Counted from the stretch's first letter, positions 1 through 8,252 are shown. The stretch: 64,000 nucleotides of DNA from Butyrivibrio sp. (GCA_015056575.1 SVGA01000008.1:1-64000); one strand, 5' to 3'. Numbers and translations: made by a program. Notes: generated by a model from the letters alone, not told the origin.

Positions 1-1
1 A

Positions 2-70
2 GAATACACAACTGTCCAGGAAATAGCAGACTTCACAGAACTGATAAAGATACTTATGACACAACCATGA
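2..70 (+). CDS. 3' end of an unidentified gene (partial)
   Basis: An open frame enters from the window edge and stops with TGA at 68-70, giving 22 residues that end ELIKILMTQP. The composition looks coding, and the next gene starts 37 bases later in the same direction with a ribosome binding site. Too little is visible to assign a family. The true gene lies mostly outside the window. Confidence 0.4.
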   Translation, partial: EYTTVQEIADFTELIKILMTQP

Positions 71-107
71 GGAACAATTTAAAGGCTTTTGCGATAAGGT
101 GGCAAAA

Positions 108-459
108 ATGAGAAAGAAACTGGTTTTAGCACTGATTATGATGTCAGCTGTCTTATCGTTTACGGCATGTGCTTCGTCCGGAAGCACCGGAGGGAGATAA
201 AGCTACACTGGCAGAGCAGATAAATGCATTCAGGACAGAATTGTTCTACAAGCTCATCAATAATGAAACTGAGATCAAAATCCAGATAGGCAGCCAGGAG
301 ATGAGCATAAAGGAATGGGATAAAGAACTTGAGACTATTCACGAAGCACTTCTGGAGAAAGAAGAAAAGCAGTCTGAAAAAGAGCAGGAAGAACGGATCA
401 GGAAGCTTTTTGAAGATAGAAACGCAAATGAAGAAATGACTAATGTGGTTGGCGCATAA
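108..459 (+). pseudogene. Small lipoprotein gene with a one-base frameshift
   Basis: ATG at 108 follows AAGGTGG and opens a typical lipoprotein signal peptide (MRKKLVLALIMM, lipobox LSFTAC, then ASSGSTGG), but the frame stops at TAA about 31 codons in. A second frame continues without a stop to 459 (DKATLAEQINAFRTEL to the end TNVVGA). It is rich in Glu and Lys, with a probable coiled-coil tail. The two frames join cleanly if one G is removed from the run near 188-194, restoring STGGDKATLAEQ. So this is one about 116-residue lipoprotein, either broken by a single-base insertion, mis-sequenced, or read by slippage. Function unknown. Confidence 0.7.
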
Positions 460-480
460 TTTACGCCATTGAAAAAGCGT

Positions 481-512
481 CCCCAAATGTCACCCAGATG
501 ACACCCAAATGG
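481..512 (+). repeat. Three 10-11 bp direct repeats (CACCCAnATG)
   Basis: Three near-identical units, CCCCAAATGT (481-490), CACCCAGATGA (491-501) and CACCCAAATGG (502-512), lie head to tail just upstream of a TATAAT at 545-550. The spacing is about one helical turn, which would suit a protein binding array. No regulator can be named. Confidence 0.45.
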
Positions 513-553
513 TAGTTTCCATGCGATTTTGGGCATGATATTATTATAATGAG

Positions 554-599
554 CCAAGGAATGAACGAGAGAACAAAATCGATTCATTCTTTGGTTTTT
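554..599 (+). terminator. Rho-independent terminator after the lipoprotein pseudogene
   Basis: A 12-base arm CCAAGGAATGAA (554-565) pairs with TTCATTCTTTGG (583-594, one G-U pair) and is followed by TTTTTCTTTT. Confidence 0.7.
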
Positions 600-625
600 C
601 TTTTGCAAAAGAATAACTGTTGTGA

Positions 626-664
626 AGCGCTGCTTCCGGTATCTGTACCGGGGTGGCGCTTTTA
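626..664 (+). terminator. Second terminator-like hairpin
   Basis: AGCGC (626-630) pairs with GCGCT (656-660), with an inner stem CGGTA/TACCG and a loop TCTG, followed by TTTTATT. It probably backs up the terminator at 554-599. Confidence 0.5.
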
Positions 665-675
665 TTAAAGATGCT

Positions 676-717
676 ACACAAAAAGAACCGGAAGCGCCTA
701 AAACAAGGCATTTCCGG
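676..717 (-). terminator. Terminator of the tRNA-Met gene
   Basis: Read on the minus strand: arm CCGGAA, then GCCT, a six-base loop, AGGC and TTCCGG (688-717), followed by a T-rich run (complement of 679-687). It lies just downstream of the tRNA. Confidence 0.75.
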
Positions 718-731
718 AACTTTAACCTTAG

Positions 732-805
732 TAGCGAGAGGGGGACTTGAACCCTCGACACCGCGGGTATGAACCGCGTGCTCTAGCCAGCTGAGCTATC
801 TCGCC
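732..805 (-). tRNA. tRNA-Met (CAT), elongator type
   Basis: On the minus strand the sequence folds as a 74-nt cloverleaf: acceptor GGCGAGA/TCTCGCT, D arm AGCTCAGCTGGCTAGAGC, anticodon loop TTCATAC (anticodon CAT) and T arm containing GGTTCAAGTCC. The discriminator base is A and CCA is not encoded. The loop and the AGCTCAG D-arm resemble the B. subtilis elongator Met tRNA rather than the initiator or the Ile-CAT tRNA. It has its own promoter and terminator. Confidence 0.92.
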
Positions 806-847
806 ATATTCATTCGGGAGTGACTGCTTGTCACAGCCGACTAAGAT

Positions 848-876
848 AATATACCGCGAAGAAAGCATGTTGTCAA
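848..876 (-). promoter_or_regulatory. Promoter of tRNA-Met
   Basis: On the minus strand TTGACA (871-876) and TATATT (848-853) are separated by 17 bases, a near-consensus housekeeping promoter about 40 bases upstream of the mature tRNA. Confidence 0.75.
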
Positions 877-983
877 CACAAAAATTAAAATTTTCGGAAG
901 TTATCCCGGGGAGTGATTCGCGTACACTTTTTATTGTAAAATATAGATATGTAATGAAGTTAACAACAAGGAGGAAACAATGC

Positions 984-2288
984 ATGTGGGCTTATGAAAC
1001 TTCTTTTTATCAGATATATCCCCTGGGATTTTGCGGAGCTCCGTTTGAGAACGACGGTAAGCTTGAACACAGGATTCTGAAGGTCATCGACTGGATCCCG
1101 CATCTTGAAAAGCTGGGAGTTGGAGCAGTGCTCTTTAATCCTGTATTTGAGTCCGATACCCATGGCTACAACACCAGGGACTACAGGAAGATCGATGTGC
1201 GCCTTGGAACCAACGCTGACTTCAAGAAGGTCTGCAAGGCTCTCCACAAGAAGGGAATAAAGGTTGTACTCGACGGTGTGTTCAACCATGCGGGCCGTGG
1301 ATTCTTCGGCTTTAAGGATGTTCTTGAAAAGAAATGGGATTCCCCCTACAAGGACTGGTTTCATATAAGCTTTGACGGAAACAGCAATTATAATGACGGT
1401 CTGTGGTATGAGGGGTGGGAAGGCAATTTCGATCTTGTAAAGCTTAATCTTCGAAATCCTGCGGTTACCGATTATCTTATGGAAAGCGTCAAATACTGGA
1501 TCGACGAGTTCGGTATTGACGGTCTTCGCCTTGACGTGGCTTACTGCGTAGAGACTGATTTCCTAAGGCACCTTCGTCATGAGACCGCTGCCTGGAAAGA
1601 TGACTTCTTCCTTATGGGAGAGATGATAGGCGGTGACTACAACCGCATCATGGGGGATGAACTGTGCCACAGCGCTACCAACTATGAGTGCTACAAGGGC
1701 ATGTTTTCTGCCATGAACAGTATGAATATGTTTGAGATAATCCATTCTCTGCTTCGTCAGTTCGGACCGGAGAACTGGACATTGTACAAGGGAAGGCACC
1801 TTCTGAGCTTTGTTGACAATCACGATGTCAGCAGGATTGCGAGCACACTGAATAATCCGAATCACTTAAAGCTCATTTATACAATGATGTTTGGCATGCC
1901 CGGAATCCCCACCATTTACTACGGAAGTGAGTGGGGCGAAAAGGCTGATAAAAAACAGGGAGATCCGGCTCTAAGGCCCTGCTTTGAGAGTCCGAAGTGG
2001 AATGACCTCACAGACCACATATCGGCGCTGTGCAAGGCGCAGAGCGGCTCAAAAGCGCTTAACTACGGCGGTTTCAGATCTCTTGTGCTTACAAACCGCC
2101 AATGTATTTTTGAGAGAGAAGCAGATGGTGACAGGGTCCTTGTTGTGATAAATGCTGACGAGAATTCCTACCACGCTCATTTTGACGCAAGAGCCGGAAG
2201 GGCGAGGGACCTTATTACGGGCAAAGAGATAGATTTCGGCGGAGGTCTTGAGATTCCGGGATACACTTCCTACCTGCTTCAGATTTAG
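984..2288 (+). CDS. GH13 alpha-amylase family glycosidase
   Basis: A 434-residue cytoplasmic enzyme with a (beta/alpha)8 alpha-amylase fold, expected to cleave or transfer alpha-glucosidic bonds in malto-oligosaccharides. All four family regions are visible: DGVFNHAG (about residue 95), GLRLDVAY (nucleophile Asp183), LMGEMIG (acid/base Glu213) and FVDNHD (Asp281). There is no signal peptide, so it probably acts on imported oligosaccharides (neopullulanase/cyclomaltodextrinase-like, but short and without the N-terminal domain). An upstream in-frame start would read through the tRNA promoter region. I chose ATG 984 because AAGGAGG lies at 968-975. Exact substrate is not determinable. Confidence 0.88.
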   Translation: MWAYETSFYQIYPLGFCGAPFENDGKLEHRILKVIDWIPHLEKLGVGAVLFNPVFESDTHGYNTRDYRKIDVRLGTNADFKKVCKALHKKGIKVVLDGVFNHAGRGFFGFKDVLEKKWDSPYKDWFHISFDGNSNYNDGLWYEGWEGNFDLVKLNLRNPAVTDYLMESVKYWIDEFGIDGLRLDVAYCVETDFLRHLRHETAAWKDDFFLMGEMIGGDYNRIMGDELCHSATNYECYKGMFSAMNSMNMFEIIHSLLRQFGPENWTLYKGRHLLSFVDNHDVSRIASTLNNPNHLKLIYTMMFGMPGIPTIYYGSEWGEKADKKQGDPALRPCFESPKWNDLTDHISALCKAQSGSKALNYGGFRSLVLTNRQCIFEREADGDRVLVVINADENSYHAHFDARAGRARDLITGKEIDFGGGLEIPGYTSYLLQI

Positions 2289-2294
2289 TTAAAG

Positions 2295-2323
2295 TTGTTG
2301 TTGAATGCTTATTGTAATATAAT
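2295..2323 (+). promoter_or_regulatory. Promoter of the EAL gene, implying a leaderless mRNA
   Basis: TTGTTG (2295-2300), a 17-base spacer and TATAAT (2318-2323). The predicted transcription start falls on or next to the ATG at 2330, and no Shine-Dalgarno sequence precedes that ATG. Confidence 0.55.
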
Positions 2324-2329
2324 AAATTT

Positions 2330-4240
2330 ATGGAAATACGCACACCTATTATTGCAATAATGGTATTAACAATATTGGTTCTTGTTTATATGAGGAACTC
2401 TATGCCTCAGGTTTTTTCTACCAGGGTGTTCTTCCTCTTTATTGTTGCGGCCTATATTAATATTATTTGTGAGATAGTAGAGTGTGCTGTTTTTTTGTAT
2501 CTGGTTAACGTTAACAGTGAGTTTTCCTCTTTGAAACGAACGTCCCAGAACCTGTACGTGGCATCACTTCTGGTATGTGCAGCAATTATATCGGTGTATG
2601 TTTACGCCAAGATCAAGTACGGCAGGAGAGTGAGAAAAGAAGTTGTAGCTTTTATATGCACTCCGGCTGTAATAGGGATCATCGTTATAATGGTCAGCAG
2701 GGTTTACTACGCCACCAATGATTTTGGAGACTATTACAATACCGGTCCCGGAATAACCTTTTGCTATCTGATCGGTTTTCTTTATATCTTCGCGACCATG
2801 GTAATTGCGACAGCCTACAGAAAAAGGCTGAACAAGAACGACGCCAGGGCAATAATCCTGGGACTTGTCATGTGGGCTATTCTGGCTCTTTTCCAGTTTG
2901 GATATAAGGGACTTCAGGTCTCATCCATAGCGATCATGCTTATGGCTCTGACTCTTTTCCTGACCATGGAGAACCCCAGGGAATATTATGAGAAGAGCAT
3001 ACCAAAGATCAGAAATAGGGATGCCTTCCAGATGGTTCTTATGGATCGGTTTTGCTACAGAAACCATTTTTTCATAGCATCCGTTATATTTACAGGCAAG
3101 ACCAATGTCCTTTCGGGAGAGGACAGGCAGGCGTTTTATGACCTTCAATCCGGAGTGGCACAAATGGCAGACATGTGCATAGGAGAGGCAGCATATCTTT
3201 CCAACTGGAACACCTTGAGCTTTTTCATCACGGATCCTGCGAAGGTTGAATCCCTTATGTCAATGGTAAACAACTACAAGGATGAAGTGGCTAATTACAA
3301 GCTCACCTTTTCGATCCTGGAAATACCAAAGAACACCTCACAGTTTGATGAGGCATTGCAGGCTCTGACTTATGTTTCTCAGGAATACGTGCTTGCCCAG
3401 TCATCTCCGAATCTTGTTATAGATGAGAAGATAATCGATAAGATGTCTTACAGAAACACCATAGAGGATGTGGTAAGGCAGGCTATCAAAGATAAGGCCT
3501 TTGACGTATACTATCAGCCTATATTAAGCGTTGCGGATGGGAAATTCCGTTCGGCTGAGGCTTTGGTAAGACTAAGAAGCCCAAGCACGGAAAGCTTTAT
3601 TTCTCCCGAGGATTTCATTCCCATAGCGGAACAATGCGGTCTGGTTCAGGATATTGACGATCTGGTATTTGAAAAAGTCTGCTCCTTCATTGACAGGGAG
3701 GACATTTCAGATTACGGGATAAAGAGAATCGAAGTTAACCTTTCAGGCAATGAGGTTGTGGACCGTCAGACCTTCGGAAGGCTGAGGGCCAAGATGGAGA
3801 AGTACCGCATTCCGCCGGATTTTATCAACTTTGAGATCACCGAGACGGCATACATCAACAACGACGAAGTGTTCAAGGACAACGTCAGAAAACTTAAAGA
3901 ACTTGGCAGCTCTTTTTCCATGGATGATTTCGGATCCGGATATTCAAATCTTCTGGAACTTCTTAAGATGGATTACGTACTGGTCAAGATGGACAAAGAA
4001 TTCATCTGGAACTGCCTGGATAAGAATAAGCCCGAGAACCTGAGGATGCTGGAATACTCCATAAGCTTCCTTAAGGATTACGGACTTCATGTGCTGGCTG
4101 AGGGAATTGAAACCCTGGAGCAGGCGCAGACCCTGATAGATTTTGGAGTTGAGTATCTGCAGGGATTTTATTATTCGAAACCGCTTCCCGAGAGCGAATA
4201 TATTGAGTTTCTCAAGGTACAGAAAGGAGACAGACAATGA
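2330..4240 (+). CDS. Membrane-bound EAL-domain c-di-GMP phosphodiesterase
   Basis: A 636-residue protein. The first about 215 residues hold several hydrophobic segments (a 7TM-like sensory region). A middle region starting near IRNRDAFQMVL is where a GGDEF domain would sit but lacks the GGDEF signature. The C-terminal EAL domain (about 385-630) is intact: EAL at 410-412, VNLSGNE, EITETA, MDDFGSGYSN, VKMDKEF, LAEGIET and LQGFYYSKP. All metal-binding and catalytic positions I know for the family are there, so hydrolysis of c-di-GMP to pGpG is likely. The next gene overlaps it by ATGA, so the two are probably cotranslated. Confidence 0.88.
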   Translation: MEIRTPIIAIMVLTILVLVYMRNSMPQVFSTRVFFLFIVAAYINIICEIVECAVFLYLVNVNSEFSSLKRTSQNLYVASLLVCAAIISVYVYAKIKYGRRVRKEVVAFICTPAVIGIIVIMVSRVYYATNDFGDYYNTGPGITFCYLIGFLYIFATMVIATAYRKRLNKNDARAIILGLVMWAILALFQFGYKGLQVSSIAIMLMALTLFLTMENPREYYEKSIPKIRNRDAFQMVLMDRFCYRNHFFIASVIFTGKTNVLSGEDRQAFYDLQSGVAQMADMCIGEAAYLSNWNTLSFFITDPAKVESLMSMVNNYKDEVANYKLTFSILEIPKNTSQFDEALQALTYVSQEYVLAQSSPNLVIDEKIIDKMSYRNTIEDVVRQAIKDKAFDVYYQPILSVADGKFRSAEALVRLRSPSTESFISPEDFIPIAEQCGLVQDIDDLVFEKVCSFIDREDISDYGIKRIEVNLSGNEVVDRQTFGRLRAKMEKYRIPPDFINFEITETAYINNDEVFKDNVRKLKELGSSFSMDDFGSGYSNLLELLKMDYVLVKMDKEFIWNCLDKNKPENLRMLEYSISFLKDYGLHVLAEGIETLEQAQTLIDFGVEYLQGFYYSKPLPESEYIEFLKVQKGDRQ

Positions 4241-4674
4241 ACGAAGGACTCTATGAGGCAGTTTTTTGCTACGGAGAGAACAAGGTTGACCCCTTTGCAA
4301 AGACCTGTGTGGATTTTGACAGGATCATCGGCGACATGAAACTGGTGGGGTACGAGCTCAATTCATTTAACATTGCTCATCATATCATGCTTGAGCAGAT
4401 CGATTCCATGATCAGGACCAAGGGTAAGATCATTGAAGAGACCATGGACCTGGAAAACAGAGACGAATTCTGCCGGAATAAATACGGTCTTTCCTTCAAG
4501 GATATTGATGCGCTGGATCCCAGGAACGACATCGAGTGCGATATCAAGAGCGGAAAGGTTATCTACTACCTCACTCACGAAGCGAAGTACAAAGAAGCCC
4601 AGTATTCTGTACTCTTTAAGAAATCCTTCGATGCCTTCACGCAGAAGACCGGCTTTGAGTATGTGAGCCAGTAA
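4237..4674 (+). CDS. Unknown protein coupled to the EAL gene
   Basis: A 145-residue soluble protein with no signal peptide or membrane segment and mixed alpha/beta-looking composition. Its start overlaps the EAL gene stop (ATGA), so it is translationally coupled to the phosphodiesterase. I recognise no family. The context suggests a partner or regulator of c-di-GMP signalling, but nothing in the sequence proves it. Confidence 0.75.
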   Translation: MNEGLYEAVFCYGENKVDPFAKTCVDFDRIIGDMKLVGYELNSFNIAHHIMLEQIDSMIRTKGKIIEETMDLENRDEFCRNKYGLSFKDIDALDPRNDIECDIKSGKVIYYLTHEAKYKEAQYSVLFKKSFDAFTQKTGFEYVSQ

Positions 4675-4685
4675 AGGAAAAAGAA

Positions 4686-5225
4686 ATGGTGCTTGAAACC
4701 GACAGATTGATACTTAGAGGCTGGAGAGACGATGATGCCCCCAGCCTCTTTGAATATGCAAAAGATGAGAGAGTAGGGCCTGTTGCAGGCTGGGAAGTCC
4801 ACAAGAGTGTATCCTACAGCAGAGCGGTGATAAGAACTATTCTTGGGAGAGGGGAAACCTATGCCATCTGTCTTAAGGGCACGGACAAGCCGATCGGCAG
4901 TATAGGGCTGGTGCTTAAAGGAAGCCCCGAAAGACCGTTGGGGCCGGGGGAGGCAGAGCTTGGATACTGGCTGGGAGTTCCTTTCTGGGGGAAAGGCTTT
5001 GCCACTGAAGCGGGAAAAGAGCTGGTGAGACACGGTTTTACCGATCTTAAGCTCAAAGGCATTTTCTGCTGCTATTTCGAGGGTAACTTAAGGTCGCAAA
5101 AAGTGCAGATCAAATGCGGGTTCAAACCCCATCACGTAAACCCGGACTGTTATATCCCCATGCTGGGACAGACTCGTGTGGAATACATAAACTACCTGGC
5201 TTTTGATGACTGGAAGGGCTTATAA
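4686..5225 (+). CDS. GNAT acetyltransferase, RimJ/RimL type
   Basis: A 179-residue protein that starts LETDRLILRGWRDDDAPSLF, the usual opening of RimJ/RimL-like N-acetyltransferases, followed by an acetyl-CoA binding region (ELGYWLGVPFWGKGFATEA). It would acetylate an amine on a protein N-terminus or small molecule. It lies 11 bases after the preceding gene and may close that operon. Substrate unknown. Confidence 0.85.
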   Translation: MVLETDRLILRGWRDDDAPSLFEYAKDERVGPVAGWEVHKSVSYSRAVIRTILGRGETYAICLKGTDKPIGSIGLVLKGSPERPLGPGEAELGYWLGVPFWGKGFATEAGKELVRHGFTDLKLKGIFCCYFEGNLRSQKVQIKCGFKPHHVNPDCYIPMLGQTRVEYINYLAFDDWKGL

Positions 5226-5263
5226 AAATCACAAAAAAGTCACACTTTTTATGGACTTAAATA

Positions 5264-5292
5264 TTACAAAAATTGTAATAATGTGATATAAT
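5264..5292 (+). promoter_or_regulatory. Promoter of the CarD-like gene
   Basis: TTACAA (5264-5269), a 17-base spacer, then TATAAT (5287-5292) preceded by TGA (extended -10). It leaves an untranslated leader of about 80 nt before the start at 5381. Confidence 0.7.
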
Positions 5293-5380
5293 AAATCTTG
5301 TTCCTGTCAATGAAAGCACTTACTTTAGAAGCGCTTTTATGTCGGTATTGCGTATAGTTTTGTTTGTAAGGAGGAACAAG

Positions 5381-5899
5381 ATGCTGGGAATTGGTGAGTG
5401 CGTGATTTACGGAAGTCATGGTTTATGCAGAGTGCAGGATATTCTGGTGCCTTCTTTCCTTGAGAGAGGCAAAGAGAAGGAGTACTACCAGATGGAGTCT
5501 GCGGTAAATACAGGAAGTGTACTTTATGTTCCGGTGGACGGAGCAGAGGACAAGGTCAGAGAAGTCATTGCAGCTGATGAGGCCGAGGATCTTATCGAGG
5601 AGATCGAGGCAGCTCCTGAGCTGGAGCTCCCCGAAGGCAAGAAGGCAGAGCCTGCCATTATGGAGGTTATCAAGAGGAATCTTACCGATGAGATGATGAG
5701 CCTTGTGAAATCTCTTCGCAAGATCAAGGCAGTAAGAGAGGCACATGGTAAGAAGTTCGCCGCTCTTAATGAGAAGTACCTCAACATGGCTGAGAAGCTG
5801 CTTTATACAGAGCTTGCATTTTCCCTTAAGTCCGATAAGGACGTGATCAAGAGAAGAGTTCTGGACGAACTTTCACAGCTGCCTTTGGAAACCGCATAA
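5381..5899 (+). CDS. CarD/CdnL-family transcription regulator
   Basis: A 172-residue protein. The N-terminal Tudor-like RNA-polymerase interaction domain is visible (MLGIGECVIYGSHGLCRV), followed by a helical C-terminal half (VIKRNLTDEMMSL onward) as in CarD/CdnL. Such proteins bind the RNA polymerase beta subunit and stabilise open complexes. I took ATG 5381 because GGAGGAACA precedes it. The longer frame from 5339 lacks a ribosome binding site. It has its own promoter and terminator, so it is monocistronic. Confidence 0.88.
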   Translation: MLGIGECVIYGSHGLCRVQDILVPSFLERGKEKEYYQMESAVNTGSVLYVPVDGAEDKVREVIAADEAEDLIEEIEAAPELELPEGKKAEPAIMEVIKRNLTDEMMSLVKSLRKIKAVREAHGKKFAALNEKYLNMAEKLLYTELAFSLKSDKDVIKRRVLDELSQLPLETA

Positions 5900-5914
5900 A
5901 TTCGCATAAATTAG

Positions 5915-5946
5915 GGAGACTGCTTAATGCAGTCTCTATTTTTTTG
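5915..5946 (+). terminator. Terminator of the CarD-like gene
   Basis: AGACTGC (5917-5923), loop TTAAT, GCAGTCT (5929-5935), then CTATTTTTTT. A strong Rho-independent terminator. Confidence 0.85.
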
Positions 5947-5955
5947 TGGTACAAT
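5947..5955 (+). promoter_or_regulatory. Extended -10 promoter of the AlaX-like gene
   Basis: TGGTACAAT begins immediately after the T-run of the preceding terminator. The predicted start of transcription (about 5962) coincides with ATG 5963, suggesting a leaderless transcript. No clear -35 element. Confidence 0.5.
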
Positions 5956-5962
5956 GTGTTCT

Positions 5963-7162
5963 ATGGTTAAAACAAGAGAGATTTATTACGAAGACGCATA
6001 TATATCTGAATTTGACGCCACTGTTCTTGAATGTACCCAAAGGGACAAGGGCGGATTTTCTCTGATCCTTGATGCCACAGCCTTTTTTCCCGAGCAGGGA
6101 GGACAGAGCAGCGACATCGGAACTTTAAAAGCCTCTGATGCGGCGCAGGTTTCTGTCTCCCACACCGCCATAAAGGACGGTATCATAAGCCATATAACCG
6201 ATGCTCCTATAGAACCCGGAAGCAGGGTTCATGGCGTTATCGACTGGGAGCACCGCTTCTCCAATATGCAGCAGCATACCGGAGAGCATATTTTTTCGGG
6301 GATTGTCAACACCAGGTTTGGATACGACAATGTGGGCTTTCATCTTAGCGACTCGGAAGTTACCATGGACTACAGCGGCCCTATGAGCGGTGAAGATATC
6401 AAAGCGATAGAGCTTGCGGTTAATGAAGCCATCTGGCAGAATGTTGCCGTAAGATGCGAGTTTCCCACAGATGAAGAATTGGAGAGCATAGATTACAGAA
6501 GTAAAAAAGAGCTTTCCGGTCAGATCCGCATCGTGACTGTGGAGGGCTATGATGTATGCGCCTGCTGCGCACCCCATGTTCTAAGGACAGGAGAGATTGG
6601 ACTTCTTAAGGTCATCAGCTGCCAGAATTACAAGGGCGGTGTAAGAGTCAGTATTCTATGCGGCAAAAGAGCTATGGATTACCTTTCAGACTGCCAGAAA
6701 CTGGTAAGCGAACTCACAGGCTTTTTTACCACGGAGAGCTCCAAAGTTATGGATGCCGTTATACGGCAGAAGGATGAGATATATGAACTGAAGGGTAGAC
6801 TTTCAGAAACGGCACAGAAGCTTCTCAAGTACGAGGTGGATGAGCTGGCAACAGCTTCTCGGAAAGATGGAGTGTTTCTTGTAAGAGACTATGTTCTTGA
6901 CGGAAACGAAATGAGAAAAACAGCCAATGCCATCACAGAGAGATTTCCCGGGATATCCGGAGTATTTGCTCCGGCCGGTAGCGGCGGCTACAGATATGTA
7001 CTTGCATCGGGAGCGTATGGCTTGAATGCCAAAGATCTGCAGCAAAGGCTCTTTGAAGCCTTCGGTGCCAAGGGCGGGGGGAGCCCACAGATGGTGCAGG
7101 GGAGTATATACTGCGATGATATAGCAGAAGTTATTAAATGGTTAGAGGAAACAAAGGTATGA
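5963..7162 (+). CDS. Alanyl-tRNA editing protein (AlaX-like, with DHHA1 domain)
   Basis: A 399-residue free-standing editing enzyme related to the C-terminal half of alanyl-tRNA synthetase. Zinc-binding motifs are present: HTGEH (HxxxH) and CACCAPH (CxxxH), followed by a coiled-coil stretch and a DHHA1-like C-terminus (GSGGYRYVLASG). It is expected to hydrolyse mischarged Ser-tRNA(Ala) or Gly-tRNA(Ala) in trans. The start is uncertain: ATG 5963 has no Shine-Dalgarno, and ATG 5954 is also in frame. It overlaps azlC by ATGA. Confidence 0.87.
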   Translation: MVKTREIYYEDAYISEFDATVLECTQRDKGGFSLILDATAFFPEQGGQSSDIGTLKASDAAQVSVSHTAIKDGIISHITDAPIEPGSRVHGVIDWEHRFSNMQQHTGEHIFSGIVNTRFGYDNVGFHLSDSEVTMDYSGPMSGEDIKAIELAVNEAIWQNVAVRCEFPTDEELESIDYRSKKELSGQIRIVTVEGYDVCACCAPHVLRTGEIGLLKVISCQNYKGGVRVSILCGKRAMDYLSDCQKLVSELTGFFTTESSKVMDAVIRQKDEIYELKGRLSETAQKLLKYEVDELATASRKDGVFLVRDYVLDGNEMRKTANAITERFPGISGVFAPAGSGGYRYVLASGAYGLNAKDLQQRLFEAFGAKGGGSPQMVQGSIYCDDIAEVIKWLEETKV

Positions 7163-7905
7163 ATGGTGGGAGTAAAAAGGTCTTCAGGCAGGGACTTGTC
7201 GACGGTATTCCGATATGCCTCGGATATATAGCTGTCTCTTTTGCTTTTGGGATTGAAGCCTCAAAGATTGGCATGACCACGTTTCAGGCGGCAATGACAT
7301 CTTTGCTTAATGTTACAAGTGCGGGGCAGTTTTCTGCTTTGGAGATAATAGCTCAAAACGGTAGCTTTATCGAACTGGCTATTCTTCAGTTTATAATCAA
7401 TCTGAGATATATGCTTATGAGCTGCGCTCTGTCCCAGAAGCTTGACAGCAATGTGGGAACTCTCCACCGAATGGGAATTTCGTATGGCGTTACCGACGAG
7501 ATATTTGCTCTGAGCGTGATGAAGAAGGGGAAGCTATATCCCGCATATTCCTACGGACTGATAGTGATCTCTGTTTTCGGCTGGGTATTCGGCACGGTTC
7601 TTGGGGCATATTCGGGACAGATCCTGCCTCAGAGGCTTATAAGCTGTCTGGGATTGGCTATTTACGGTATGTTTATTGCCATTATCATTCCTGACACCAG
7701 GACCGACAGGGCGGTTATGGCGGTTGTCCTTTCCGCTATGGGGCTTAGCACGGTGTTTACCTACGCACCTTTCCTGAAAGACCACGTGTCATCGGGCTTC
7801 AGGATAATTATAATAACGGTTGTTGTGGCTGCGGCCGCTGCCCTTATTGCTCCCAGGAACGATGAGCTTCAGATCCCGGAAGAAACAAAAGGGGGTGAAG
7901 GCTGA
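7159..7905 (+). CDS. azlC: AzlC-family branched-chain amino acid permease, large subunit
   Basis: A 248-residue integral membrane protein with about seven hydrophobic segments and the AzlC opening (FRQGLVDGIPICLGYIAVSF). With the small partner AzlD downstream it forms a two-component amino acid exporter. In B. subtilis AzlCD exports 4-azaleucine and probably branched-chain amino acids. ATG 7159 overlaps the stop of the AlaX-like gene and follows AGAGGAAA. Confidence 0.9.
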   Translation: MNGGSKKVFRQGLVDGIPICLGYIAVSFAFGIEASKIGMTTFQAAMTSLLNVTSAGQFSALEIIAQNGSFIELAILQFIINLRYMLMSCALSQKLDSNVGTLHRMGISYGVTDEIFALSVMKKGKLYPAYSYGLIVISVFGWVFGTVLGAYSGQILPQRLISCLGLAIYGMFIAIIIPDTRTDRAVMAVVLSAMGLSTVFTYAPFLKDHVSSGFRIIIITVVVAAAAALIAPRNDELQIPEETKGGEG

Positions 7906-8219
7906 TGGCGAAGATATACCTTTACATTATCCTGATGGCAGTGGTGACTTACCTCATCAGAGCACTTCCGCTGACTTTGATCAGGAAAGAGATAAATAGC
8001 ACCTTCATCAGGTCTTTTCTCTATTATGTGCCCTATGCGACCCTGGCAGCCATGACATTTCCGGCTATCTTAAGCGCCACGGATTACCTTGTTTCGTCTG
8101 TGGTCGGCTTCATAGTGGCTTTGGTGCTGGCGTTTAACAGAAAGAGTCTGATAGTGGTGGCGGCCGCATCCTGCGGCGTGGCTTTTCTGGTTGAGCTGTT
8201 CCTGCCCTATATATTATGA
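7905..8219 (+). CDS. azlD: AzlD-family transporter small subunit
   Basis: A 104-residue, very hydrophobic protein with about four membrane segments, typical AzlD length, and the characteristic YLIRALPLTLIRK near the start. Its ATG overlaps the azlC stop (TGATG), and GGGGGTGAAG just upstream serves as ribosome binding site. It works only as a partner of AzlC. Confidence 0.9.
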   Translation: MAKIYLYIILMAVVTYLIRALPLTLIRKEINSTFIRSFLYYVPYATLAAMTFPAILSATDYLVSSVVGFIVALVLAFNRKSLIVVAAASCGVAFLVELFLPYIL

Positions 8220-8252
8220 TAGTAATGACGATTATTCAGCGAGGTAAAATAT

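Noticed and set aside
828-983. Upstream extension of the GH13 gene (52 extra codons from 828)
   Set aside because: It would cross the tRNA promoter region and encode a non-homologous N-terminus, while ATG 984 has a strong AAGGAGG ribosome binding site.
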